A stretch of DNA of 64,000 bases from Pseudomonas sp. (GCF_030684895.1 NZ_JAUXXP010000058.1:1-64000), one strand, 5' to 3'. Positions 1 to 10,578 are shown, counted from the first letter of the stretch. Notes: a model not told the origin generated them from the sequence alone. A program made the numbers and translations.

Positions 1-71
1 AGCGGACGGGACTCGAACCCGCGACCCCCGGCGTGACAGGCCGGTATTCTAACCGACTGAACTACCGCTGC
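1..71 (-). tRNA. tRNA-Asp (anticodon GTC), 3' end cut by window edge
   Basis: Reverse complement GCAGCGGTAGTTCAGTCGGTTAGAATACCGGCCTGTCACGCCGGGGGTCGCGGGTTCGAGTCCCGTCCGCT; GTC anticodon and canonical D and T arms; last acceptor bases lie outside the window. Confidence 0.93.
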
Positions 72-104
72 GCGTCGGTGGACTTTCGTCCGGTTTCACA
101 AGAG

Positions 105-180
105 TGGTGGGTGATGACGGGATCGAACCGCCGACCCTCTGCTTGTAAGGCAGATGCTCTCCCAGCTGAGCTAATCACCC
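105..180 (-). tRNA. tRNA-Val (anticodon TAC)
   Basis: Reverse complement GGGTGATTAGCTCAGCTGGGAGAGCATCTGCCTTACAAGCAGAGGGTCGGCGGTTCGATCCCGTCATCACCCACCA. Confidence 0.96.
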
Positions 181-305
181 GCTGCTTGCGAGGCGCGAAA
201 TTTACGCAAGGGCCGCACCTAAGTCAACACCCTGCTTCAAGTTTTTCTAAAAAAATGCAAAAAACGCTGCCCTCGCCAGGTGCTATCACAGGGCACGCCG
301 CACCA

Positions 306-827
306 TTACTGCGCCACCCGCAGGCTTAACCGAGCGGCCACCTTATTGTCTTCGGCACGATCCAGCCCGGCTTCGGCGATTTGCACACCCTGTTCCTGCA
401 GCACAGTGAACCAACGCAGCAACTGGGCAAAAGGCGCCGGCTGCAAATTGAGCTGCACGGCGCCGTCGCCAGCGTTGTCCAAACGCTCGATGGTCAGGCC
501 CTGGGTCGCAGCCGTGGCCGTGACCATGCCTTGCAGTCGCGCCGGATCAATCGCCTGTTGCGGGGTGCTGGCCACATTGCGCGCTGCGGGCGCCTGGCTA
601 TGCAGGTAGGCATTCAACTCGCGCTGCGTTTCAAACGCACTGCGCGCTGCGGCCAGACGCTCCTGCGCAGGCTGCCAAAGCGTCAAGTAAAGCAGCACCA
701 ACAGCAGAAACGCCCCCAGACTGCCGAGCGAGAACTGCTCACGCGGCGCCAGGGCACGCCAGCGTTGCAGCAACAGCGAATTATCCAGCTGCGCGGTAAA
801 ACCTTTGCCTTGCGAGACCATACTCAT
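306..827 (-). CDS. gspM: Type II secretion system protein GspM (XcpZ-like)
   Basis: 173 aa, single N-terminal TM, last gene of gsp cluster, overlaps gspL. Confidence 0.9.
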   Translation of the reverse strand: MSMVSQGKGFTAQLDNSLLLQRWRALAPREQFSLGSLGAFLLLVLLYLTLWQPAQERLAAARSAFETQRELNAYLHSQAPAARNVASTPQQAIDPARLQGMVTATAATQGLTIERLDNAGDGAVQLNLQPAPFAQLLRWFTVLQEQGVQIAEAGLDRAEDNKVAARLSLRVAQ

Positions 828-1960
828 CCTCCGATCACCACGCGCGCGCTGACGCCTGCACCTTCCCGGCTGGCCGAGCCCAGTTGCACCGCCAAGCCAC
901 TTTCCTGCAAGCGCTCACGCAGGCGCTCCAACTCGGCAAAACCTGCAGCCTGTACCTGCATGGCCAGATCGCCACGCACCTCGCTGAAATCCACCTGACT
1001 GATCTGCACCTGACCGCCCTCGGCAGCTAGCGCGCCGCTGACCTGGGCGAGCAAGCCGAGCAAACGAGCTTGCCCGCTGCCCGTTCCGGCCTGCAGATGC
1101 TGATCAAACTGCGCACGCAGGTTGACCAGCTTGCTGTCCTGCGGAAACAGCTCCTTGTACAACGCGGCGCTGGCAGCGGCGTATTCATCGGCCTGCCGCT
1201 GCAGGTGCCAGCCCTGCGCCAGATTGAAGCCCCACTGCAGCACCAGCCACATGCCTACCAGCCCCAGCAAGGGCCGCCAGCGTTGCCATTGGCCATTACT
1301 GCTCTGCACAGCGAACTCGCCTTGGGCCAGGTTATTGCGCAGCGGCTGCTGGGCCAGCCAAACAAAGGGCTCGGCCACCGCCATGCTTTCATCCATGGGT
1401 TGCGGCGCTGGGTGCTGCGGGTCACACCAGGCAACCTGCGGCTGCACACACAAGGGGCTCAGCTGCGGCCAGTCCTGGGCCTGCAAGGCCATCCGCGTGA
1501 CATTCTCGCCGCCCAACAACCAGCGGCCGTGCAGCGGCAAGAGCGCAGTGCCCTGCCCTGGCAGCAGATCGGCATCCACGGCAATCGCCTGCGGCGCTGT
1601 GGGGCACAACGCCAGCCAGCCGGCCAGCCAGCTGCGGCGCACGGCAAACACCCGGTGACGGCCATCGGCCAATTGCTCGCCCAACGCCAGATGCATCAGC
1701 TCGACCTCTTCGGCGAGCAGCTCTTCCACCGCAAACGGCAGCGCCTGACGCAACCAGCGGGCTTTGCGCGTCGGCAGATTGACCGCGCAGGAGGTCACCG
1801 CCTCAACGGGCAGGACCAGGGTCCAGCTGCCGCCCACCTGCGCCTGCACTTCGCTGAACGCCAGGGATTCACTGCCCCCATCGACCACCCACTGTACGGG
1901 TAGCTCCGCCTGCGCACCGGCACAAGCCGCGGGCGGCAGAAATACATAGGTCTGACTCAT
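824..1960 (-). CDS. gspL: Type II secretion system protein GspL (XcpY-like)
   Basis: 378 aa, cytoplasmic actin-like domain plus TM, cluster position. Confidence 0.92.
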   Translation of the reverse strand: MSQTYVFLPPAACAGAQAELPVQWVVDGGSESLAFSEVQAQVGGSWTLVLPVEAVTSCAVNLPTRKARWLRQALPFAVEELLAEEVELMHLALGEQLADGRHRVFAVRRSWLAGWLALCPTAPQAIAVDADLLPGQGTALLPLHGRWLLGGENVTRMALQAQDWPQLSPLCVQPQVAWCDPQHPAPQPMDESMAVAEPFVWLAQQPLRNNLAQGEFAVQSSNGQWQRWRPLLGLVGMWLVLQWGFNLAQGWHLQRQADEYAAASAALYKELFPQDSKLVNLRAQFDQHLQAGTGSGQARLLGLLAQVSGALAAEGGQVQISQVDFSEVRGDLAMQVQAAGFAELERLRERLQESGLAVQLGSASREGAGVSARVVIGG

Positions 1961-2922
1961 GGTTCGACTTCCTCAACGGGCGTGGGCGGCATACCGCCCT
2001 GCCCCAAATCACGGGCTAGAACATACAGCTGACCATCGCTGGCGCGCTGCAAGGTGCTGCGTAAAACCTGACGGCGCTCGCCAACAGTCACTTCACTGAG
2101 CACCTGAAAATACTGACTGCCGACCGCCAAGCCCTGGCTCTGCACCTGCAAGCCACTGAGCTGCGCGGTAAAGCTCGGGAGATCACGATAGCCCTCACTG
2201 CCCCGTGCGGCGACCAGGCCCTGAGCGGTGCTCAGCGGCAACCCTTCGGCCACGCTGGCCAACACCCGCGCGCTGGCGGTATTAACGTTAAGCGTGGCAT
2301 CCGCCGGCAAAGCACTGACATAGGGCGACAGACGCTGGTAATCCGCTTCGGTCATTTCCAGCAACAGGCGCAGCTCGGAGACGTCCTTTAACTCGCGGTT
2401 GCCCGCGCGATAAGGCGGCTGCGCCAGCAGGTATTGATTGTCTTCCGCGCCGTAACCGCCGCTGGGCTGATCATCGGCATCCAACCAATCAAGCAGACGC
2501 TCGGCGTAGGGTGCTTCGATTTGCAGCCCCAGCAGCAGACGACGAAATTGCGCCACGGCGGCTTCGTTGGGCTGGCCCTGGCGCAGCAAGCTGTTGAGGT
2601 TGAAACGCGCGGTCAGATCGGTGATCTGTACACGCAAGGCGCCGCCTTCATCCAGGGCAAAGGGTGCACGGGCTTTGGCCCAGGCCTCGCCTGGATGATC
2701 CACCGGCGCACGCGGGTCACCCTCGCGCAAGTCGCGCTGCAGAATGGCCTTGGCCAGCGTCTCGCCGCCTAGGGCGTAATGCCAGGCCTGGCGCACATGC
2801 AGCTGATTGGCGCTGCTGCGGATCGACAGTTGCTGACGGGCGATAATCCCGGCGCTGACCACCGTCACCACCGCCACCACCAGCAACACGGTGATCAGCG
2901 CCATGCCGCGCTGCCGACTCAT
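1957..2922 (-). CDS. gspK: Type II secretion minor pseudopilin GspK (XcpX-like)
   Basis: Prepilin-like N-terminus RQRGMALITVLLVVAVVTV; 321 aa; cluster position. Confidence 0.93.
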   Translation of the reverse strand: MSRQRGMALITVLLVVAVVTVVSAGIIARQQLSIRSSANQLHVRQAWHYALGGETLAKAILQRDLREGDPRAPVDHPGEAWAKARAPFALDEGGALRVQITDLTARFNLNSLLRQGQPNEAAVAQFRRLLLGLQIEAPYAERLLDWLDADDQPSGGYGAEDNQYLLAQPPYRAGNRELKDVSELRLLLEMTEADYQRLSPYVSALPADATLNVNTASARVLASVAEGLPLSTAQGLVAARGSEGYRDLPSFTAQLSGLQVQSQGLAVGSQYFQVLSEVTVGERRQVLRSTLQRASDGQLYVLARDLGQGGMPPTPVEEVEP

Positions 2923-3605
2923 GAGCGCGGCTCCTCAGGAATATCTTCACCGGGATCATCCGGACTCGGCTCAGGTGCTTGCTGCAGGCGCTCTGGCAGA
3001 CCTTCAGGCAGGCGCAGCACACGGCGCAGCTCACCAAAACGGCGATGTTCCAGCACCAGTTCAACGGCCTGCGGCAACAGTTTGAGCGCATCGTCCGGCT
3101 TATTGCCCAGCGGCGGCCAACTGGTCTGCCAGCTGCCCTGCTGATCCAGATAACGCAATTGCAGTCGGGTCACCCCATCAAGCGCCTGTTGCACCTGCGG
3201 CTGGCTGTCCTGCGCCTGATCCAGCACCGTCCAGTAGTGGCGCTGCCACTGCTCGCCACTGAGCTGCCAGCGCACCCGCTGCAAGCCGGAGCGTGACTGT
3301 CCCAAGGGATTGCGCCAACCGCTGCGGGTCAGTTCCAGGGTTGGGTTATCCAGGTCTTCACCAACCAAGGCGGCACGCGGATCACCAAAGGGATCGCGCG
3401 TGGGCCGGGCCTGTACCTGCAACACATCGCGCTCGAATGCGGCCATGGCGCGCACCAGCTCGCGCAGCTGCATTTCATGGGCACGGGTGACCTTATCGGT
3501 TTGCAGCACGCTGTCGAGCATGCGGTAGGTGCCCAGCCCCAGCAGCGCAAAGATGGCGATGGCGATCAGCAATTCGAGCAGGGTAAAGCCGCGCGCCGTC
3601 CTCAT
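2919..3605 (-). CDS. gspJ: Type II secretion minor pseudopilin GspJ (XcpW-like)
   Basis: ARGFTLLELLIAIAIFALLGL prepilin motif. Confidence 0.93.
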   Translation of the reverse strand: MRTARGFTLLELLIAIAIFALLGLGTYRMLDSVLQTDKVTRAHEMQLRELVRAMAAFERDVLQVQARPTRDPFGDPRAALVGEDLDNPTLELTRSGWRNPLGQSRSGLQRVRWQLSGEQWQRHYWTVLDQAQDSQPQVQQALDGVTRLQLRYLDQQGSWQTSWPPLGNKPDDALKLLPQAVELVLEHRRFGELRRVLRLPEGLPERLQQAPEPSPDDPGEDIPEEPRS

Positions 3606-3991
3606 TGCATCACCCCGAGAAAACCATTCAGGCTGACCACCGCGCGCTCACGCACATCACCGCCCGAACGCCCCTGCTCTGCCGGCGCGACCCACAGGGT
3701 GACGCGGCGCATATCCGCCTCGCTGGTGGCCAGCACCTCGCTTTGCCACTGCCAACGCCGCCCCGCGAATTCCACCTCGCCCTGCTCACGACCATCGGCG
3801 ACCGGACTCTTCGACAGTTGCAGTTCAGCCAGGCGATTGTCGGCGACCCACATGGCCAAGGTCTTTTCTTCCAAACGCGAAGCGGTCTGCAGGCTGCGCG
3901 CAGTGGCGGTGAGCACACTGGCGGCAACCATGGCAAAAATCGTCAAGGCGATGAGCACCTCAAGCAGGGTAAAACCGCCCGCGCGCCTCAT
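3602..3991 (-). CDS. gspI: Type II secretion minor pseudopilin GspI (XcpV-like)
   Basis: AGGFTLLEVLIALTIFA prepilin motif. Confidence 0.93.
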   Translation of the reverse strand: MRRAGGFTLLEVLIALTIFAMVAASVLTATARSLQTASRLEEKTLAMWVADNRLAELQLSKSPVADGREQGEVEFAGRRWQWQSEVLATSEADMRRVTLWVAPAEQGRSGGDVRERAVVSLNGFLGVMQ

Positions 3992-4530
3992 CGTTTGTGT
4001 CCTGCCGGCTGCTCGCTCTCGACCTTGGGTAACTGAAAACCATCGCTGACCAACTGCAGGCGCAACCCATCGGCGCGGCGCTCGGCCAGGCGAAGACGAA
4101 ACGGACTGATTTCCCCGCTCGACAGCAACAACAACTGCGGCGTCAGTGCGCCTTTGCTCGGTTCTTTGCCCTCAGGCGGCGTCAGTTCCAGCGCCGCGCC
4201 TTCCAGCTCGACACTTAGCTCGGCCCAGTCGGGCAGTTTATGAGGTTTGGCCGACAAGGCCTGCCAGCTCTGCTTGGCCGAGTCGTAGCGCAGCACCTGA
4301 TAGGCCTCACGACTGAGCAGCAGGCCGTATTCCTGGTTATCCAACACCGCTTCCTCGGCCAGCACGCCAATCAATCCGGCCAGCCGCTCGGCTTCGTTAT
4401 GCAGCTCGCGGCCAGGACCGGCGATGCCCACGCTGAGCACCGCGATACCGATCAGGCTGCCGAGAATCACCAGCACCACCAGCAGTTCGATCAGGGTAAA
4501 GCCCCCAGCCTGGCTCGGTTGCTGGCGCAT
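3988..4530 (-). CDS. gspH: Type II secretion minor pseudopilin GspH (XcpU-like)
   Basis: AGGFTLIELLVVLVILG prepilin motif. Confidence 0.93.
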   Translation of the reverse strand: MRQQPSQAGGFTLIELLVVLVILGSLIGIAVLSVGIAGPGRELHNEAERLAGLIGVLAEEAVLDNQEYGLLLSREAYQVLRYDSAKQSWQALSAKPHKLPDWAELSVELEGAALELTPPEGKEPSKGALTPQLLLLSSGEISPFRLRLAERRADGLRLQLVSDGFQLPKVESEQPAGHKR

Positions 4531-4535
4531 GGGAA

Positions 4536-4961
4536 TCAGAGGTCCCAGTTACCGATGTCGGCAGCCTGATCGCTGCCGCCTTCCTTGCCATCGGCGCCCA
4601 GCGAATACAGGTCGAAAGCTCCCTTGGTGCCCGGAGCCAGGTATTGGTAGACATTGCCCCACGGATCGACCGGCATACGTTTGAGGTAGCCGTCGCGGTT
4701 CCAATTCTTCGGCTGCGGGTTACCGGAAGGCTTCTTCACCAGCGCCTCCAGGCCCTGCTGGGTGCTCGGGTAGGCGTGGTTGTCCAGCTTGTACATATCC
4801 AGCGCGGCGGCCACGGCCTTGATATCACCCTTGGCAACGGTGACCTTGGCCTGATCGGGGCGGCTCATTACCTGTGGCACCACCAACGCGGCGAGGATGC
4901 CGAGGATCACCACCACCACCATGATTTCGATCAGCGTAAAACCTGATTGACGCTTGTTCAC
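4536..4961 (-). CDS. gspG: Type II secretion major pseudopilin GspG (XcpT-like)
   Basis: QSGFTLIEIMVVVVILGILAALVVPQVM and conserved GspG C-terminal region. Confidence 0.97.
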   Translation of the reverse strand: MNKRQSGFTLIEIMVVVVILGILAALVVPQVMSRPDQAKVTVAKGDIKAVAAALDMYKLDNHAYPSTQQGLEALVKKPSGNPQPKNWNRDGYLKRMPVDPWGNVYQYLAPGTKGAFDLYSLGADGKEGGSDQAADIGNWDL

Positions 4962-4964
4962 TGC

Positions 4965-6182
4965 TTACCCCACCAACTGATTGAGAGACAGAATCGGCAG
5001 CAGAATGGCCAGTACGATCACCAGTACCACCGCCCCCATAAAGACCAGCATAAAGGGCTCAAACAGCCCCACCAGCAGCGCCACCTGGGCACCCAAATCG
5101 TTTTCCTGATTGCGCGCGGTGCGTGCCAGCATCTGGTCCAGCTCGCCCGAGCGCTCACCGCTGGCGATCATGTGCAGCATCATCGGCGGAAACTGGCCGC
5201 TGGCTTCCAGCGCACGGGTCAGGCTGCCGCCCTCGCGCACCTTCTGTGCGGCGATTACCACATCGGCGCGAATCACCCGATTGGCAATCACCTGTGCGCC
5301 GATGCCTAGAGCCTCCACCAACGGCACACCGCTGCGGGTCAGAATCGCCAGGGTCGAGGCAAACCGCGCGCAGTCGGTGGCGCGAATCAAACGCCCCACC
5401 AGCGGGATGCGCAGCAGAAAGCCGTGCCAGCGCGCTTTGACGGCATCATCGCGCAACGCCCAGCGCAGGGCGAACACGCCCAGGATCGCGATAATCACCG
5501 CCAGCCAACCCCACCCCTTGACCCAGTCACTCAGGGCAATCAAACCGCGTGTTAGCGCCGGCAGGGTTTGCCCGGAGTCGACAAACACCCGCACCACGTC
5601 CGGCACCACATAACCAAGCAGAAAGCCGACGATCAGTAGCGAGGCGCACATCAGAATCAGCGGATAGAGCAGTGCCAGCTGGATTTTCTGCCGTGACTGC
5701 TGGCGTTGCTCGGTGTAGTCGGCCAATTGTTCCAGCACCGGACCAAGATGGCCGGCATGCTCGCCCGCTGCGACCGTGGCGCGGTACAGCTCAGGGAAAG
5801 CCGAGGGAAATTCTTTCAGGCTACTGGCCAGGTCATGGCCTTCCAGCACCCGCGCGCGCACAGCCAGCAACATGCTTTGAATACGCGGCGAACTGGCTTG
5901 CGCGGCCGCCGCGCGCAAAGACTCTTCAATAGGTAAGGCAGCCTGCACCAACGTCGCCAACTGCCGGGTGATCAGTGCCAGATCGCGGGCGGAAATGCCC
6001 CGGGCAAAACTGAAATGTGAGCCTGCGCCAGCATTTTCACGGGTGCGAGTGGCTTTCACATCCAGCGGCGCCAGTTGCCGCTCACGCAGAATCTGCCGCA
6101 CCTGGCGCGCGCTGTCAGCCTCCAGCACGCCTTTCTGCTGGCGGCCTTTGCCATCGAGGGCGAGGTATTCGAAGGCGGCCAT
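4965..6182 (-). CDS. gspF: Type II secretion inner membrane platform protein GspF (XcpS-like)
   Basis: 405 aa, GspF family with C-terminal TM. Confidence 0.96.
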   Translation of the reverse strand: MAAFEYLALDGKGRQQKGVLEADSARQVRQILRERQLAPLDVKATRTRENAGAGSHFSFARGISARDLALITRQLATLVQAALPIEESLRAAAAQASSPRIQSMLLAVRARVLEGHDLASSLKEFPSAFPELYRATVAAGEHAGHLGPVLEQLADYTEQRQQSRQKIQLALLYPLILMCASLLIVGFLLGYVVPDVVRVFVDSGQTLPALTRGLIALSDWVKGWGWLAVIIAILGVFALRWALRDDAVKARWHGFLLRIPLVGRLIRATDCARFASTLAILTRSGVPLVEALGIGAQVIANRVIRADVVIAAQKVREGGSLTRALEASGQFPPMMLHMIASGERSGELDQMLARTARNQENDLGAQVALLVGLFEPFMLVFMGAVVLVIVLAILLPILSLNQLVG

Positions 6183-6195
6183 TATTCTTCCCTGC

Positions 6196-7683
6196 TCATT
6201 CTTCGCGAGTCACGCGCAGTACTTCCTCGACCGTGGTCGCCCCTTCCAGCACCTTGCGCCGGCCATCCTCGCGGATGCTCGGGCCTAGGGTGCGGGCGTG
6301 GCGGGTCATGTCCTGCTCGGAGGCGGCGTTATGAATCAGGGTGCGCAGGTGGTCATCGAACACCACCAGCTCGTAGATACCGGTACGGCCGCGGTAGCCC
6401 TGCTGATGGCACTCAGCGCAGCCGCGAGCGTGGTACAGGGTCGGCGGCTGGGCGAACGGTACGCCGAGCAATTTGCACTCAGCCTCGTCGGCCTGGTAGG
6501 CCTCTTTGCAATGCGGACAGAGCACCCGCACCAGGCGCTGAGCCAGCACGCCAAGCAAGGACGAGGACAACAGAAACGGCTCGATGCCCATGTCCACCAG
6601 ACGAGTAATCGCGCCGATGGCACTGTTGGTGTGCAAGGTCGAAAGCACCAAGTGACCGGTCAACGAGGCCTGCACGGCGATTTCGGCGGTTTCCTTGTCG
6701 CGAATCTCGCCAACCATCACCACGTCCGGGTCCTGACGCAGGATCGCGCGCAGACCGCGGGCGAAGGTCATATCGACCTTGGAATTGACCTGAGTCTGGC
6801 CAATGCCCTCAAGGTGATACTCGATCGGGTCTTCGACGGTCAGGATATTGCGCGTGCGGTCATTCAAGCTGACCAGGCTGGCGTACAGCGTGGTGGTCTT
6901 ACCCGAACCGGTAGGTCCGGTGACCAGCAGAATGCCGTGGGGCTTGCGCACGGTGGCTTCCATCTGATCGCGATCGCGCGCGCTCATGCCCAGATGCTGC
7001 AGGTTGAGGCGCCCGGCTTGTTTATCCAGCAAGCGCAGCACCACCCGTTCGCCATTGGCCGACGGCAGGGTCGAAACCCGTACATCCACTTCGCGACCGC
7101 CGACTTTCAGAGATATTCGTCCATCCTGAGGAATACGTTTTTCGGCAATATCCAGACGCGCCATCACCTTGATCCGCGACACCAGCAGAGCCGCCAGTTC
7201 GCGTTTGGGCTCCAGCACTTCACGCAGAATACCGTCCACCCGGAAGCGTACAACTAAACGTTTCTCGAAGGTTTCCAGGTGAATATCCGAGGCGTTTTCC
7301 TTGATCGCCTCACCGAGGATGGCGTTGATCAGGCGAATGATCGGCGCGTCGTCTTCCTGCTCAAGCAGGTCTTCGGTTTCCGGTACCTGCTCGGCCAGGG
7401 CAGCCAGATCGAGGCTGCCGCCGATGTCCTCGGCCAACTGCATAGACGCAGAATCATGCTGATAGGCCTTGGCCAGGGCCTGTTCGAAGGCCTCCACCGA
7501 CAGCGCCTGCAACGGCAGCTGCGCACCGACAAAGCGCTGCGCCTCGCTCAGCGCCACCAGCTCAACGCCGACACGGTAAACCAGACAAGGCAAGCCGCCC
7601 TCCACGACGAGGACCACACCATGACGCCTGGCAAAGCTGAAGGGTAAACGCCGTGATGGCACTTCTGTAAGCAACGCATTCAT
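6196..7683 (-). CDS. gspE: Type II secretion ATPase GspE (XcpR-like)
   Basis: Walker [16 protein letters not shown], Walker [17 protein letters not shown], tetracysteine CPHC...CAEC. Confidence 0.98.
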   Translation of the reverse strand: MNALLTEVPSRRLPFSFARRHGVVLVVEGGLPCLVYRVGVELVALSEAQRFVGAQLPLQALSVEAFEQALAKAYQHDSASMQLAEDIGGSLDLAALAEQVPETEDLLEQEDDAPIIRLINAILGEAIKENASDIHLETFEKRLVVRFRVDGILREVLEPKRELAALLVSRIKVMARLDIAEKRIPQDGRISLKVGGREVDVRVSTLPSANGERVVLRLLDKQAGRLNLQHLGMSARDRDQMEATVRKPHGILLVTGPTGSGKTTTLYASLVSLNDRTRNILTVEDPIEYHLEGIGQTQVNSKVDMTFARGLRAILRQDPDVVMVGEIRDKETAEIAVQASLTGHLVLSTLHTNSAIGAITRLVDMGIEPFLLSSSLLGVLAQRLVRVLCPHCKEAYQADEAECKLLGVPFAQPPTLYHARGCAECHQQGYRGRTGIYELVVFDDHLRTLIHNAASEQDMTRHARTLGPSIREDGRRKVLEGATTVEEVLRVTREE

Positions 7684-7757
7684 CCGTAATATGCCTTAAG
7701 CACAGAAAGCTGATGATGAACCCGAGAATATCAAGCAAGGGCTCAAAAACTGGGGTT

Positions 7758-7777
7758 TTGCAACATAGTTGTTGTAA
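7758..7777. promoter_or_regulatory. Candidate operator dyad TTGCAAC-ATAGTT-GTTGTAA in gspE/gspC divergent region
   Basis: Near-perfect inverted repeat (6 of 7 per arm). Confidence 0.4.
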
Positions 7778-7855
7778 GTTAGCCGCAATAGAGCGAAAAA
7801 CAGCGCGCTATCTTTAGCACATTGAACTGGTCTATACACTACCCCAACCAGGGGC

Positions 7856-7871
7856 TGCCAAATGCTTGGCA
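7856..7871. promoter_or_regulatory. Candidate operator palindrome TGCCAA-ATGC-TTGGCA upstream of gspC
   Basis: Perfect 6+4+6 inverted repeat about 50 bp upstream of gspC start. Confidence 0.4.
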
Positions 7872-7921
7872 AATGTCTATGATCAGCGCGCGAACCACAC
7901 CACATAATAATAAGTTACGGA

Positions 7922-8578
7922 GTGACGCCCCCCTTGCAGCTTAAGGCTCCCCAACGCTGGCTACAGCACCAGGCCACTTCCCTTGCTGGCATCGTGCTGA
8001 TTCTTGTTATGAGCGTCAGCCTGGCCTGGCAGAGCGCCGACTGGCTGCGCTTGCTACGCACGCCGGTGGCAGCCAGCAACAACAGTTCAAACGAAGCGCC
8101 CATGGCGGCAGTCAACCCCGAGATCGGTCAACTGTTCGGCACCAGCAGCGCCGCCAACGATGGCCCCGCCCCCAGCACCAACCTGCGCCTGACCCTGCTC
8201 GGCAGCTTTGTGCATGCTGACCCGCAGCGCTCCACTGCCATCATCCTCAGCGAAGGCAGCACGGCCCAGCGCTACAGCGTCAACAGCGAAATCAGCAGCG
8301 GCGTGCGCCTGCATTCGGTGGCTCCCGACCGCGTCGAACTGCTGCGCAATGGCCGCCGTGAAAGCCTCAGTTTCCCGCTCAACAGCTCGACCACCAGTAG
8401 CCTACAAAGCAACACCCAGGAGGTTATGGTCGACCCGCTTGAGCAGCTCAGCGAGATGGAGTCCGATGACCTGAGCCAACTGCGTGAACGTATGGATGCT
8501 TTACGCCAGCAGATGCAAGCCTCGGACAGCGTGCCTAGCGACGCAGAACCCACCGAACAGCCCACGGAAGAAAACTGA
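7922..8578 (+). CDS. gspC: Type II secretion protein GspC (XcpP-like)
   Basis: 218 aa, N-terminal TM, C-terminal coiled-coil-like region instead of a PDZ; GTG start at 7922, or TTG at 7934, uncertain. Confidence 0.85.
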   Translation: MTPPLQLKAPQRWLQHQATSLAGIVLILVMSVSLAWQSADWLRLLRTPVAASNNSSNEAPMAAVNPEIGQLFGTSSAANDGPAPSTNLRLTLLGSFVHADPQRSTAIILSEGSTAQRYSVNSEISSGVRLHSVAPDRVELLRNGRRESLSFPLNSSTTSSLQSNTQEVMVDPLEQLSEMESDDLSQLRERMDALRQQMQASDSVPSDAEPTEQPTEEN

Positions 8579-8582
8579 CACG

Positions 8583-10532
8583 ATGACCCCCACTCTCTCG
8601 CGCCTTACCTTTGCCCTACTGGCCGCTGGCCTGGCCTGCAGTTCGCTGCCACTGAGCGCTGCTGTTACCGCCGTCGCACCGAGCGCCAGCCAGCAGGAAG
8701 AAAGCTGGACCATCAACCTCAAGGGAGCCGATATACGTGAGTTTATCGATCAGGTCGCGCAGATTAGTGGGCAGACCTTTGTTGTCGATCCACGGGTCAA
8801 GGGCCAGGTCAGCGTGGTGTCCAACAGCCCGTTGACACTAACTGAGGTGTATCAACTGTTTCTCTCGGTGATGGCCACCCACGGTTTCAGTGTGATTACC
8901 CAGGGCGACCAGGCGCGCATCGTACCCAATGCCGAGGCCAAGTCCGACGCGGATGCTGGGCGCAGCGCGCCAGACCGCCTGGAAACCCGCTTGATTCAGG
9001 TGCAGCACGGCTCGGCCACCGAGCTGATTCCGCTGATTCGTCCACTGGTGCCACAGTACGGCCATCTGGCAGCGATCAGCAGCGCCAATGCGATCATCAT
9101 CAGCGACCGCACGGCCAATATCGAACGCATCGAAGACCTGCTGCGCCAGCTCGACCAGAAAGGCCAGAATGACTACAGCGTGCTCAACCTGCAGCATGCC
9201 TGGGTCATGGACACCGCCGAAGTGCTACGCAGCGCCGTGGATCGCGGCCAGGCCAAGGGCGCGTCCGGCACCCAGGTGATTGCCGACGGCCGTACCAATC
9301 GCCTGATTCTGCTCGGCCCACCGGCAGCGCGGGCCAAGCTGGTGGCCCTGGCGCAGTCGCTGGACACCCCCACCAGCCGCTCGGCCAATACCCGAGTCAT
9401 CCGCCTGCGCCATAGCGACGCCAAGAGCCTGGCGGAAACCCTCGGCGAGATTTCCGAAAAACTCAAACCGGAAGCCGGCGGCGAAACCACCGGTAAACCG
9501 CAGACCGTGCTGATTCGTGCTGACGAAAGTCTCAACGCTCTGGTGCTGCTGGCTGAACCGGATGTGGTGGCAACCTTGGAAGACATCGTGCGCCAGCTCG
9601 ATGTACCACGCGCGCAGGTGATGGTAGAGGCAGCGATTGTCGAAGTGTCCGGCGATATCAGCGATGCACTGGGCGTGCAGTGGGCCGTGGATGCCCGCGG
9701 CGGCAGCGGTGGCCTGGGCGGCACCAATTTCAGCGGCACCGGGCTGTCGATTGGCCGGGTGCTGCAGGCGATTCAGGACAGGGACAACGGCACCGACAAC
9801 AACACCCTGAACAACCTGCCGGACGGCGCAATCATCGGCCTGGGCACCGACAGCTTTGGTGTGCTGATCACCGCGCTATCGGCCAACAGCAAAAGCAACC
9901 TGCTGTCGACGCCGAGTCTGCTGACCCTCGATCACCAGAAGGCGGAAATCCTGGTCGGGCAGAACGTGCCATTCCAAACCGGCTCCTTTACCACCAGCGG
10001 TTCAGGTGCCGACAACCCCTTCACCACCATCGAGCGTCAGGACATCGGCGTGACCCTGAAGGTCACCCCGCATATCAACGATGGCGCCAGCCTGCGCCTG
10101 GAAATCGAGCAGGAAATTTCCTCCATCGCCCCCACCAGCCAGGGCGTAAATGCCGTCGACCTGATCACCAACAAGCGCTCGATCAAAAGCACCATCCTCG
10201 CTGAAAACGGCCAGGTTATCGTACTCGGCGGGCTGATTCAGGATGACGTGACCCAGGCTGACTCCAAGGTACCGCTGCTCGGTGATATCCCGCTGCTCGG
10301 CCGGCTGTTCCGCTCAACCAAGGAAACCCGGATCAAACGCAACCTGATGGTCTTCCTGCGCCCGACGGTGATCCGCGACGCGGCCGGTATGGCGGCGTTG
10401 TCCGGGAAGAAATACAGCGACATCCGCGTGCTTGGCGATATCCGCGAGAACTACCGCCCCGGCATCCTGCCGCGTAACCCGGTACAGCTGTTCGACCAGG
10501 CCGCGCCTGAGGCTATCGATCTGCGCGAATAA
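8583..10532 (+). CDS. gspD: Type II secretion secretin GspD (XcpQ-like)
   Basis: Signal peptide, N0-N3 domains, secretin motif VPLLGDIPLLGRLFRST; ATG at 8583. Confidence 0.97.
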   Translation: MTPTLSRLTFALLAAGLACSSLPLSAAVTAVAPSASQQEESWTINLKGADIREFIDQVAQISGQTFVVDPRVKGQVSVVSNSPLTLTEVYQLFLSVMATHGFSVITQGDQARIVPNAEAKSDADAGRSAPDRLETRLIQVQHGSATELIPLIRPLVPQYGHLAAISSANAIIISDRTANIERIEDLLRQLDQKGQNDYSVLNLQHAWVMDTAEVLRSAVDRGQAKGASGTQVIADGRTNRLILLGPPAARAKLVALAQSLDTPTSRSANTRVIRLRHSDAKSLAETLGEISEKLKPEAGGETTGKPQTVLIRADESLNALVLLAEPDVVATLEDIVRQLDVPRAQVMVEAAIVEVSGDISDALGVQWAVDARGGSGGLGGTNFSGTGLSIGRVLQAIQDRDNGTDNNTLNNLPDGAIIGLGTDSFGVLITALSANSKSNLLSTPSLLTLDHQKAEILVGQNVPFQTGSFTTSGSGADNPFTTIERQDIGVTLKVTPHINDGASLRLEIEQEISSIAPTSQGVNAVDLITNKRSIKSTILAENGQVIVLGGLIQDDVTQADSKVPLLGDIPLLGRLFRSTKETRIKRNLMVFLRPTVIRDAAGMAALSGKKYSDIRVLGDIRENYRPGILPRNPVQLFDQAAPEAIDLRE

Positions 10533-10544
10533 CTCACAGTAATA

Positions 10545-10578
10545 AAAAGGCCCTGCTTAATTAAAAGCAGGGCCTTTT
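10545..10578. terminator. Bidirectional intrinsic terminator between gspD and metZ
   Basis: AAAAGGCCCTGCTT-AATTAA-AAGCAGGGCCTTTT, 14-bp perfect stem with A/T flanks. Confidence 0.93.

Noticed and set aside
4880-4930. Repeats shared among gspG, gspH, gspI and gspJ 5' ends
   Set aside because: Explained by the conserved GFTLIE prepilin motif in each pseudopilin
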